27,015 nucleotides of DNA from the NCBI RefSeq assembly GCF_002104995.1, contig NW_024468384.1, positions 1 to 27,015 of the forward strand, in the 5' to 3' direction. This DNA is from Linderina pennispora (Eukaryota; Kickxellomycota; Kickxellomycetes; Kickxellales; Kickxellaceae). Position 1 is the stretch's first letter. Every line of letters begins with the position of its first letter. Under the pieces are notes generated by a model. That model did no database searches. It had not been told where the DNA came from and saw only the letters and a program-made list of their open reading frames with translations. Of this stretch, positions 10,932 through 19,549 are shown in pieces. The position numbers and the translations under genes were made by a program.

Positions 10932-11300
10932 ATGGACACTAACTGGTGCGTATTCTGCGGCAAGCACATTGACAGCGCCGAGGACGCCCTGTACTGCAGC
11001 GAGACGTGCCGCCACGGCGACGGAGCGGCAGTGCCCGCCAGCGCCAGCGCGTCGACCGAGTACTTCTCGCTGGCGTCGCCGCGTGCATCGCCGGTGAGCT
11101 CGCCGATGTGGTCGCCGCAGTCGCGGTCGCCGTCGCTGAAGCCGGTGACGTCGTTTGACCTGTCGTCGAAGCTGCCGTGCCACACACCGGCGTACCCGGC
11201 GCAGTCGCCCAGCAGCTTCGGGCCCAGCAGCAGCCTGCTCGACGGCATTCGCGGCCGCTCGACATCGCTGCCGTCGGCGCACCTGCTGTCGACGGTCTAA
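10932..11300 (+). CDS. Ecl1-family small zinc-finger protein, right copy
   Basis: This second copy encodes the same 122-residue protein as 1751-2119. The amino end has the C-x2-C (C6, C9) and C-x3-C (C22, C26) finger of the Ecl1 family. The Ser/Pro-rich remainder contains SPRASPVSSPMWSP-type stretches and ends in LLSTV. The start is the ATG that directly precedes the zinc motif and follows a long, stop-poor 5' leader without a better start. The gene is transcribed outward, away from the spacer, mirror-fashion to the left copy. The 3' flank has a pyrimidine/CCAAG-rich imperfect repeat (about 11312-11360) and no clear AATAAA on this strand. Two intact copies at one locus could simply raise dosage. 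Assignment is by motif and size; function in this organism is inference. Confidence 0.8.
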   Translation: MDTNWCVFCGKHIDSAEDALYCSETCRHGDGAAVPASASASTEYFSLASPRASPVSSPMWSPQSRSPSLKPVTSFDLSSKLPCHTPAYPAQSPSSFGPSSSLLDGIRGRSTSLPSAHLLSTV

Positions 11301-12769
11301 GCACCCCCCCCAAAAGAGCCAAAGCCCTGCCCAAAAGAGCCCAAGCCCTCCCCAAGAAGCCGCGCCCGCCGAGAGCAAGGCACCAGCATAAAACTATACA
11401 TATAACCCTCTCTATCGCAGCTGCCGCTCTCCTTGTTCTTTTAGTTCTGCATTCCTTATTTAATTTCGCCCTCTCGGACGGAGGAGCTTCTTTCTTCGGC
11501 GCGGGCCACACCCCTCCACCTGCTCGTAGTTTGTTGGAACCGATTCCTGTTGTAGATAATAACACGAAATGCTTACCACTGTATTTTTAGAACATGCTGG
11601 TGGCCGAGTGGGTAGCGTGTCCTCCGTATGCTGCCATTGTTTGCCTCGCCTTGCTCCCTTTCTACCAGGTGCATCGCGCACACTGGCATCGTGTGTTAAT
11701 TGCTCCCACCTGACGTGTTTACCGTCGTCCTGCATGCACGCGGCCCAGACGCCTGCCCTGTTTTGCCCAACACTGCACCCGGTTTTCTGCTGCCTCTGCT
11801 GCTGTCACCTCCCCCAAGCATTGGGGAGGGAGAGGCAGGCGTGGACGAGGAGCGGCAACGATGAGGAAAGACAGGTAGTGTGCCCAAAGGACGATCGGTA
11901 ATCGCCAGCAGCAACAGCGATATATGCGCGGCAGGCTTTGTTGGGCTGGCCCAACCTCTGTCCCGCGCCTACCCACACCCACTATTGCAGGCGAATCTGG
12001 CTGGCTGACTGGCTGACTGGCTGACTGGCTGACTGGCTATCTGACTGGCCGCCTGTCTGGCTGGCCGCCTGTCTGGCCGCCTGGCTAGCTGGGGGAGAGA
12101 GAGGCGGTGGGGGCGACGGGTCTTGGGTGCGTCTGGGGAAGAGAAGGCCTGCCCAACGAAACAATGTTTCAGCAGCAGAAGCAGCAGCAGCAGCAGCCTT
12201 GCAACAGGAAGAAACAACAAGACAATACCTGCAACGGTACCATGAACTCTGGCTGGGGCTGCTGACCGCTGACTGCTGCTGCTTCAGGTGCAAGCACAGG
12301 CAGCGGGAGCGCAACCTCGGGGACAACCCGGCACAAGTCCCAGGTACCCCACCATCCATGGCAAAGCTCACACGCCCGCCCACACATGCTGGCAGTCACT
12401 GAGAACAGCCTGGCACTGAGCAACCCTGCGCTCGCCTTCCAGAATGCTCGCAGAGGATCTGACGCAATTATCCAACACGCTGAACAAAGCGCCGCCAGTG
12501 CCGAGAATGACAGCAGCAGAGGCATGGCGCCCAAGTGCCGAGAAATGAGCACACGGACATGCCAGCCTGCTTTGTTCTGGCTGAAACACACAGCGGAAAA
12601 CAGGCTTGCAACACAATGGACGCCAGCTGCACTCGAAATTAACCTGAGCTGGTTTCTGCACACATCCCACCTTGCAATAATGAGAACACCACAACAAAAC
12701 CAACTGGCTGCCAATATATGCACCATCAATGCACATACGCCCCGGTTGAAAAGCAATTTGTTCTGTACT

Positions 12770-12792
12770 ATAAACCTGCAATTTGCAGTTTA
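12770..12792. repeat. Short palindrome just outside the right repeat border
   Basis: ATAAACCTGCAA is followed by TTGCAGTTTAT, an almost perfect hairpin (11-bp stem with one extra C) 22 bp beyond the outer end of the right arm. It may be a breakpoint-associated hairpin or chance. Confidence 0.5.
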
Positions 12793-13232
12793 TTGAAGAG
12801 TGCTATTTTCGTAATGGTTGTATGTTAACAGCTGCACTCACCAACGATGGATTATCAAGTCTTGACTATTGTTATTCAATGCGCGTGGTACCTTAGTATA
12901 CTATTGAGGTTGTATTGAAGAATTTTGTGGATTTGCTTAATGGCATATATATGATACACTTTTGTAGTACGTGCCACCATGAGTACCTGTTTATTTGCTA
13001 TATACCAAGTCCAGAGTCAAAGGTGATGGCTGACATAGCTTCCCATCCATTTGTGCTACGAAACTGTCCAGTATTGGACGGCCTAAGTCAATAATGGCGG
13101 GCTCACCAATGTCTGCAGAAAGCAAAACATGCTGAAAAGAAACATGATACTAGAATTGCTCTGCTCGCGATGAGAGCTCGGCTGCTAGTCAGCATGGGTT
13201 GACACGTCGATAAGATCATCACAGCAAAACAG
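12793..13232. other. Intergenic, nothing recognised
   Basis: This AT-rich stretch lies between the repeat border and the Fanzor fragment. No frame, RNA gene or repeat that I can support is visible. Confidence 0.4.
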
Positions 13233-14306
13233 TCATTTGAACGTGTCGGATGGTTGTTGGTGCAATTGCGATCCTGGACATCTCCTATCTTGATCGCCTA
13301 CTGCTGCTGCACGTCTCTTGTGCGGGTTCTTTGTTGCAAGGGTAGTGCTAGAAGCATTGGCAGCAATGGCCGTAGAACGACGGAACCGTTCAGGAATACT
13401 GCCTGAATCACAGAGTGACTGGAAAACGAGTCTGAAGTTTAGAACTGCTGCGAGGTCGCGGTTCAAAAGTCGAGACGAATAGGCCCGTCTGTATTGTGCC
13501 ATGGCCCGCTTACATGACTCGCTTGTACAGCGGAGAAGGCCATGGCACTTCACAGTTGGGTTCTTCGATCTCTGGTAGGGCCGCGGGTTGGGAACATGCC
13601 GGAATGTCTGCAGCGACTTTTCGCAGCAGAACGGGCACATCGACGATGTCCGGAATTCGTCGATCAGATAGACTTCAAAGCCATGGTGCTTGAGCTTGTC
13701 GCGCCATCCCTTGCCACGAATCGGCGCATGGTGTCGGGCCATCGGCGCACTCCAATTGCCCATGATCAGCACTGGATCTGGACCGAACTTGCTCCGGAGT
13801 TTTGCGGCAAGCCTGTGGTCTGCATGGGCCTGGTTCATGAATGAATCAAGGCGCAGCTTGCGGTGAAGCGGGTACACCTTGGGACTGGTACTGACACCCG
13901 GATGGGCCTTCCAGCGCCTCTGGTGCTGCTTGTTTGACTTAGTGAGCTGCTGCTCTGGTAAACTTCACGCTGTTATCGTGCTGGCATAAAACGGTGCTAG
14001 GACACACCGCACAGATGCACGGGCAGCAACGTAGGCACGGAATTTTGCTGGGCTAAGGGTCCGGCAGCAGTGCTTGGAAAGCTCTGCCTCTGCTCTGCGG
14101 ACAGCATCTTCTGGGACTTGATCCTTTGTATCCCAACGAATCCTGTCATAGTGGCGCAGCTTGAGCTCCTTATTGCGCTGCTGCCGTGTGTAGCGGTAGA
14201 ACATTCTTTCACCCTCTTTCCCATTGCTGCTATTTTCGTGCATCATATACAGTAAATCGCCCCGGCCTGGATCGATGAATACACAGCGGCCTTTCAGATT
14301 CTGCAA
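13233..14306 (-). pseudogene. Fanzor (eukaryotic TnpB-like) RNA-guided nuclease, truncated and nonsense-mutated
   Basis: Two frames, 14306-13965 and 13877-13233, lie in the same register, separated by an in-frame TGA (13965-13967) and 29 open codons. Together they match the C-terminal half of Fanzor proteins. RuvC-I is seen as VFIDPGRGDLLYMMH (Asp codon at 14273). GNWSAP and PLHRKLRLDSF precede RuvC-II, VYLIDEFRTS (Glu codon at 13658). A CPFC and RCTSESC zinc ribbon comes next, then RuvC-III, LLNRDLAAVLNF (Asp codon at 13457), and the tail GSIPERFRRS. All three catalytic acids and four zinc cysteines survive. The amino-terminal half is absent: coding sequence stops near 14316, next to a GATAAA microsatellite, with no ATG. 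The TGA might lie in a 51-nt intron, but its acceptor would be poor. I read this as a relic of a mobile-element nuclease. Confidence 0.85.
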
Positions 14307-15209
14307 CCCGGCCCCATATATATAGGTATAAAGATAAAGATAAAGATAGTCTTTTAAAATGATATTTATAGTTTTGCTCTGAATGAAAAGAGACTTGTAC
14401 TTGAATCTAGGAAGAATCTTACTAACCTACAGACCTACTGGTGAATTTTGAATCAGCTCATTGAAACGAAGTACTGTATTTGCATGTGGAGTTGGGTTTT
14501 GGTATTATAGCTCAAGCTGGAAGTCTGAACCTGAAAAATTCTGGATAAAGGAAGCATATGAGGAGACTAGATGAATTCGCTGTCCTTATAAGGTATGATT
14601 ACTTTCTGTGGTTGGTACAAGTATCCTTAATTTAATGCCAAATAGTAAGCATATAACATTCTTACCCAGTAAGGTAACCTTTCAACATAATTACATAATT
14701 ACATAATCATATCCACCGCACATTAATTTACTTTGTACCGCATCACCGCACTCATAAAATCAAATGGCCATGAGTATGCTCTTGTGGCCAATTTGCATAT
14801 ACTGGTTTGTCCAAGTGACTGCGTGATTTATCTAAATATGGGCAAGTTTTGCTGCGCAAAAGGTATAATGTGACATTAAATGTAAGCGGCTTGGCACGTA
14901 CGTGTAGGCCACATGCATAGCATGGTGATCATCACGTCCAAAGCCTCACTGTAGGTCACAATGGTCAGGCCAAGTCGTCCATGGCTGTATGTGATGTCCA
15001 TCATAGAGAATACAAATAACGCGCTGAATATCTGAGCAGCCCTCGCTTCGAAGGAGCACACCCCACCGCGCGGCTGCTATATTGCCGGCAGTATCGCACC
15101 GATTATATATTAGTCACCCATGCCCACCTGCAACAAAATGATATTCATTTTTCCACAATACCATTTCTACAGTATCTTTTACAGAATTATTTAGAACAAT
15201 TTGCCAATT
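14307..15209. other. AT-rich intergenic; microsatellites and promoter of the following gene
   Basis: The stretch holds a GATAAA-type microsatellite (about 14331-14350) at the truncated end of the Fanzor relic and three copies of ACATAATT (14685-14708, the last imperfect). No coding frame is supported. A TATATAT element at about 15104-15110, some 100 bp before the ATG at 15210, is the likely TATA box of the downstream gene. Confidence 0.45.
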
Positions 15210-16283
15210 ATGACTGATACAAAGCCTAGCACCATGACAACGAGGGCGACGGCAAAGAGCAAGCCTATAGTTGCAATTAACAGGACACGCCGTAAGAGCG
15301 GCAGTCGTATTGGGCAGAAAGCGGTATCGATATCGAGTAAACAGGGGACGCAGGAGTCCAAAGAGGGGAGTGCATCAGAGAGGGCACTTTCACATAGCCC
15401 AGAGGAATACTTTGACCTGCTTCATGAAATTAATGGCAAACTCTCCGCTTTGTCTCTTGGGGCAGGTCCTGACACTAGGAGCTTGGCCATAGACTCAACT
15501 ACACACAAGTCTCTCTTGAGCTCTAGCGTCGATTCCGCTACGTCGACGATTATACCTCGTGTAGCTGTATACAAGGAGAAGGATGTGTGTGCTACTCTTT
15601 TTGCACCTTTTGAGGAAGTGCCCAAATACTGCCAACTCAAGAATGAACTAATACGGCCTGTGGAGTCGCATATACCTATACACCAATTCGTTTACGACAT
15701 GCTCCGGGACAGCAACATCGACGAAGGCCTATTGGAGCAAACCTTTTGTATTGTCGAAGAGACCGGCAACATCTGCCCTACACTGACGCCTCGTGTGGAA
15801 AGCGCGTTGCTGGTCAAGGTAGACAATGGCGGCACCGAGTCGATGCAGCAGCATGGCCTCGATGTGTTTCTAATGGGTGTCATTGGAACGGCACGCGACC
15901 ACTTGCCAGTCGATGTTGCTATCGACCGGAATGCTTCAGAGGCTAGCATGACCAAGCAAGTTAATCGCCCTGACTATCTGTGCTCAATTAATGGCCAGCT
16001 TGTGTTCAAGGGCGAGGAGAAGAAACGCGGGGATGTTCGCACAATTGCTCGCGAACTCATCGACAAGATGCTGCCTGGTGTGGTCGGCAAAAATGGCAGA
16101 CTAGCGTATTTGTTTGGCTATGCAACGGCGGGAACGCGTGTTTTGTTCGAGTGCATATACGACGACATGAAAATGCACGAATGCTCGGACATTTTGGACC
16201 TGACCAAACTGCGTGACCGCATCACAATGATCATGATCCTCGTGAACATCATCCGGATATCTCGCGCCATGCTGGGCAAATAA
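15210..16283 (+). CDS. Crinkler-type PD-(D/E)XK nuclease-fold protein without kinase domain
   Basis: The protein has 357 residues from the ATG at 15210; the frame opens slightly earlier, but only through a TTG. Residues 1-65 are basic and Ser/Thr-rich (RTRRKSGSR), possibly a nuclear-localisation segment. Residues from about 115 on form a globular domain. The core is RPD (253-255), then LVFKGEEKK (Glu-x-Lys at 269-271), then RELIDKML and LAYLFGYATAGTRVLFE. This resembles the restriction-endonuclease-like domain found in Crinkler (CRN) and REase-kinase proteins of fungi and oomycetes, where it normally precedes a protein-kinase domain. Here the frame stops soon after the domain, at RISRAMLGK, and only 80 bp separate it from the convergent transporter gene, so no kinase can follow. 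The catalytic residues look intact. No secretion signal and no CRN amino-terminal LFLAK-type region are seen. Role is unknown; CRN-like proteins in fungi have been linked to effector or conflict functions. Confidence 0.65.
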   Translation: MTDTKPSTMTTRATAKSKPIVAINRTRRKSGSRIGQKAVSISSKQGTQESKEGSASERALSHSPEEYFDLLHEINGKLSALSLGAGPDTRSLAIDSTTHKSLLSSSVDSATSTIIPRVAVYKEKDVCATLFAPFEEVPKYCQLKNELIRPVESHIPIHQFVYDMLRDSNIDEGLLEQTFCIVEETGNICPTLTPRVESALLVKVDNGGTESMQQHGLDVFLMGVIGTARDHLPVDVAIDRNASEASMTKQVNRPDYLCSINGQLVFKGEEKKRGDVRTIARELIDKMLPGVVGKNGRLAYLFGYATAGTRVLFECIYDDMKMHECSDILDLTKLRDRITMIMILVNIIRISRAMLGK

Positions 16284-16363
16284 ATTCACCCATCCATTAA
16301 TGGATGGCGTCTTTAATCATGATAAACCAGTAAATTATTAAAAGTAAACATAGCTATTAGTAT

Positions 16364-17843
16364 CTATTCCTTGACAAAGATCCTGTGGGAGTATGAGCGC
16401 CGGTTGATTGTCGCAAAGACAAGCGCTACCGCCCACAGAACACCAATGTAAACAATCATCCCAATGTAGTTGGTGCCGTGCCCAGGATTTGCCAAAATTG
16501 CTCCGGCGACCGGATTTCCTAGCCAAGCGCTGACCGCTGACAGGCTATAGAAAATTCCAGTGTAGCTTGCCAGCTTGTCTACACCGAAGAGCTTTGCAGC
16601 AGCCAAAGGAAGCAGTGTCCAATATCCGCCGGCGGCAAATCCGTAAAAGATGCCCATCACAAGTCCAGCGCCGATACTCGTAGCAAATGGCCAAATCAGG
16701 AGTGCAGCAACCGTGGAGATTGCCAAGCTCAGAACCAGCGAGTTCAGAACACCAATGCTGTCCGCAGAAATCCCATGGCAAGACGACCAACCGCCGATGA
16801 AACATTGGCAATGGCAATCAAAACTGACGCGGTCTTGGAGCTGATCCCCTTCGATGTCCAAAACTGAGGCAGATACGTATAGGGCACCAGATAGGCAGCA
16901 GTGACAAAAGACACCATGAGCGCATGGACTGCGAAACGACGATCACGGAACGCAGACCAGTCAAAGTTATTGAGCGTCCGTGTCTTGTCCTGAAATGGCA
17001 CACGCACGAAATAGCAGGAAATAGAGCCGAGGACGAACAGGTAGATTGCTGCAATTCGCTGGCTCCAGGGTACTCCGACATTTTGCACAAGGAACTCAGT
17101 GAGCGGGGCGATCACCAGCCCGCCCACGCCCACTCCAGCAACCGTGATTCCAGTCGCCAGTCCGCGCCGCGTAGTGAACCACCGAGCCGGGGCTGTCGAT
17201 GTTGGGTTGAATACCAGGCCGGCACCGAGCCCAAACAAGATTCCCTGCGTCAGGCAGTACTGCCAAGGCTACAAAAGTGCACAATACCGGTTGTGAATGG
17301 TGTGGGAATATCGTGAGTACCGTGTCCATTAACACAGCATGCTCCCCCAATACCGTGTGCGCTTGCTGCGGTTTTGGGGAGGATTGTCGCTGCCCATTTC
17401 CGTACCTGGTTGCAGAATGACGCTACGAGCGGACCTATGGCCAGAAAAACAACACCGATGAAGCACACTTTGCGATACGACCAGACGTCGGCCATCCAGC
17501 CAGCGAGCATTCCCCACAGGTACTGACTGAAATACATAAGCGTGCCGATGTAGCTCAGTGTCTTGATCTTGCTTTCATTGCCAGCAAAGTTATGTGCCGC
17601 CAGGTACTCCTGCTGAATGCCCCACGCGTGGATAGTACCGCAGGCGAGAGCTTGCATCATAAAGCAACTGGCAACAACGGCATACCGTGTGTGCGCGGGG
17701 AATTCCTTTGCGGGGTCAGTCGCGCCCTCGTTGGGAGGTGGGTCAAGAGTCGCTGCATCGGATTCGACGTACTGTTCGCAACTATGCTGCTCGGCTTCGG
17801 TGTGTACTGCTTGCTCAGCCTGGGTCGGCTTGTCATTCAGCAT
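16364..17843 (-). CDS. MFS monocarboxylate-transporter-like permease, one intron, one frameshift
   Basis: Exon 1 (17843-17406, ATG start MLNDKPTQAEQ) ends in ASFCNQ. The intron is 17405-17269 (GTACGG to TTTTGTAG), and exon 2 begins PWQYCLTQGILFGLG. The product would be about 447 residues with an acidic cytoplasmic N-terminus and 12 expected membrane helices. Family marks are the loop GWMADVWSYRK, RRGLATGITVAGVGVGG and GRLAMGFL followed by ADSIGVLNSL, as in the fungal monocarboxylate/SLC16-like branch of the major facilitator superfamily. Substrate unknown. At about 16766 the frame shifts: GGATTTCT must gain one base before GCGGACAGC to continue. No intron can explain a one-base gap, so this is either an inactivating mutation or a sequence error (GG read as G would fit). 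The gene converges with the Crinkler-type gene; a TATA-like CATAAATA lies about 90 bp upstream. Confidence 0.75.
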
Positions 17844-18398
17844 TATGTTTCGGCGTAAGTACTAGGAGTCGATTGAGAAGTATGAACAAGGATGGTAGCA
17901 AACTGAGATCTGAGATCTCTAGTGTGTATTTATGAGAGAACTTTTCTTTTGGGGATAGTAGCTCCAATTTCAGCTGGTGAACGCAGAGGACTAGCGCTGA
18001 GTGGGTAAAGTGTTCATCCTGGCAATAAATGATCGCCCTAGGTCCGACGCAAGTATGTCACGCACCATGTGCATACACGCCCTTTATCTTTGACGGAAAT
18101 TATTCACCATGGGGAGTGAAATGAATACAGCATTCTTCAGTTCTTTGGATGACAAATACCAGCAAAGTTTCACGAGTATTGTGGCACGACGATTGCGGAT
18201 GACCGAAGCGATCAGATAATGCAAAGAACCATGCAAATGACCTACCCCAACTCGGTAGCGGAGCATAGTTTACTCAGGGATGCTACACTTCCTAAGCAAG
18301 CACTGTTTTCCACATACATACCAGAGTGATTCGCAAGCTTGAGCTGTGTGTATTTAGAATCTACGAATTCATGACACATAGCCAGCTTCAGTGATCTC
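17844..18398. other. Intergenic between aldo/keto reductase 3' end and transporter 5' end
   Basis: Both neighbours are on the minus strand, so this holds the 3' region of the reductase and the promoter of the transporter. Apart from the TATA-like element near 17925-17936 I see nothing specific. No coding frame is convincing. Confidence 0.4.
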
Positions 18399-19313
18399 TC
18401 AGATAAGCGGGCATGTGGCCTTATCTTCATGGAATACCCACTCGAGTTCCTTTACATCCGGCAACGGATGGCACCTGCGCTCCTGCTTATCACACTTTGC
18501 CGACAACCTCATTTCGTCATTTGTCGGGGTGATCCTGTGCAAATTTTGCTTCAGGCGCTGGGGGTTGGTCGACTTGGGAATAACTACAACGCCGCGTGCC
18601 AGGTTCCATGACAGAATAGCCTGCGACGGAGTGCACATATGTGCCTCGGCCATGCGCTTGAAAAATGGATCCTCAATGACACTGAGATCCGAACCACCAA
18701 GCGGGCAGTAGGCAGTGGGGGTGATGTTGTGCTGCTTGCAGAACTTGACTAGCTTCGTCTGCTGGTTGAACGGATGGAGCTCGATCTGGTTCACGGCAGG
18801 GACAATACGGCACTGCGGGATCATCTTTTCCAGAATCGCCTGGTTAAAGTTCGACACGCCAATTGCCCGGACCTTGCCTGTGTCCGCCAGTGCCTCCATT
18901 GCACGCCAGGTATCCATGATCGGTACATCCTCAATATCGGACGCAGTGAAGGTCATGCCCGGAGTCCCGGGCTTAATCGCGTAAGGCCAGTGGATCAAAA
19001 GGAGGTCTATGTAGTCGAGTTGGAGCTGTTCCAGGATCTCGTCGAGCGCCTTGGGCACTAGCTCAGGCCGGTGATAAGTTTGCCAGACCTTCGATACGAT
19101 GAACAGCTCCTTGCGGGGAACTGACAGCTGCTTCAGCGCCTCACCGATCTCCACCTGGTTGCCGTAGATTGTCGCGCAGTCAATGTGCCGGTAGCCCAGG
19201 TTGATTGCAGTCTTGAGGGTGTCAGCAACGATGCCAGTTTTATGAGCAGCCCACGTCCCGAGGCCGACCTCAGGAATCTCCACGCCATTGTTGAGCTTGA
19301 TGTGGTGGACCAT
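18399..19313 (-). CDS. Aldo/keto reductase (NADPH-dependent)
   Basis: The protein has 304 residues and starts MVHHIKLNNGVEIPEVGLGTW. The ATG at 19313 is chosen because the family's first strand follows immediately; the upstream extension of the frame has no family similarity. The catalytic tetrad is complete: Asp45 (YRHIDCA), Tyr50 (TIYGNQ), Lys75 (VSKVW) and His108 (LLLIHWPYA). GVSNFN and the C-terminal NADPH-binding IPKSTNPQRLKQN are present. The length is normal for the (beta/alpha)8 family, and the tail ends ELEWVFHEDK. It reduces aldehydes or ketones to alcohols in the cytosol; glycerol dehydrogenase or xylose/aldose reductase-like enzymes are the closest group by motif, but the substrate cannot be read from sequence. 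It lies 236 bp downstream of the fatty acid synthase on the same strand. No introns are needed. Confidence 0.93.
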   Translation of the reverse strand: MVHHIKLNNGVEIPEVGLGTWAAHKTGIVADTLKTAINLGYRHIDCATIYGNQVEIGEALKQLSVPRKELFIVSKVWQTYHRPELVPKALDEILEQLQLDYIDLLLIHWPYAIKPGTPGMTFTASDIEDVPIMDTWRAMEALADTGKVRAIGVSNFNQAILEKMIPQCRIVPAVNQIELHPFNQQTKLVKFCKQHNITPTAYCPLGGSDLSVIEDPFFKRMAEAHMCTPSQAILSWNLARGVVVIPKSTNPQRLKQNLHRITPTNDEMRLSAKCDKQERRCHPLPDVKELEWVFHEDKATCPLI

Positions 19314-19549
19314 GGGAAATGAATAGTGTAATATCGTGTAAGTAGCGTAGACACAGCTATTGTTTCTAATGAGAAGACAATTGGATACCTGTTGCCGAAG
19401 CTGCCTGGGGCTTTTATGTCTCACCCAGCAGTTTGTAACCCCCCAAATCTGACTAATAGACTTGTGCACTCTAGACCCTACTCCTAGGCAACACGAGCTT
19501 TGCGGTCATTAGCATGTTTCCAAAAAGGAATGTTTTCCGCGAGCTTTAG

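Larger units (their letters stand above)
9097..12748. repeat. Right arm of the 3,652-bp inverted repeat
   Basis: This is the reverse complement of 301-3952. Inner homology ends at 9097, where GAGG continues as TTGAGAGG here but as CAAAACAT in the left arm. Outer homology ends at 12748. The four homopolymers that differ from the left arm are the AAA run at 10805-10807, G6 at 10591-10596, C8 at 11304-11311 and G4 at 12319-12322; their net length change is zero, so both arms are 3,652 bp. The arm carries the plus-strand copy of the Ecl1-type gene. Its 1.4 kb downstream of that gene holds CAG/CTG-rich and tandem repeats but no gene I can support. Confidence 0.95.

Noticed and set aside
10939-11565. 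208-codon minus-strand frame over the right Ecl1-type gene, and its mirror frames in the left arm
   Set aside because: It lies antisense to a recognised zinc-finger gene in GC-rich DNA. The translation is Arg/Ala/Thr low complexity, and the frames change with the homopolymer indels between the arms.
11601-11611. TGGCCGAGTGG, a perfect tRNA A-box (mirror copy in the left arm)
   Set aside because: No B-box at the right distance, and no acceptor or anticodon stem could be folded around it.
12127-12402. Frame with a poly-Ala and Gln/Glu-rich helix-like segment downstream of the right Ecl1-type gene
   Set aside because: It is produced by a CAG/CTG tract; it has no family similarity and is disrupted differently in the left arm.
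301-12748. The whole unit as a giant-TIR or foldback transposon
   Set aside because: No target-site duplication in the outer flanks (TGTGAT versus AAAAGC), no transposase in the arms or spacer, and the arm ends are unlike transposon termini.
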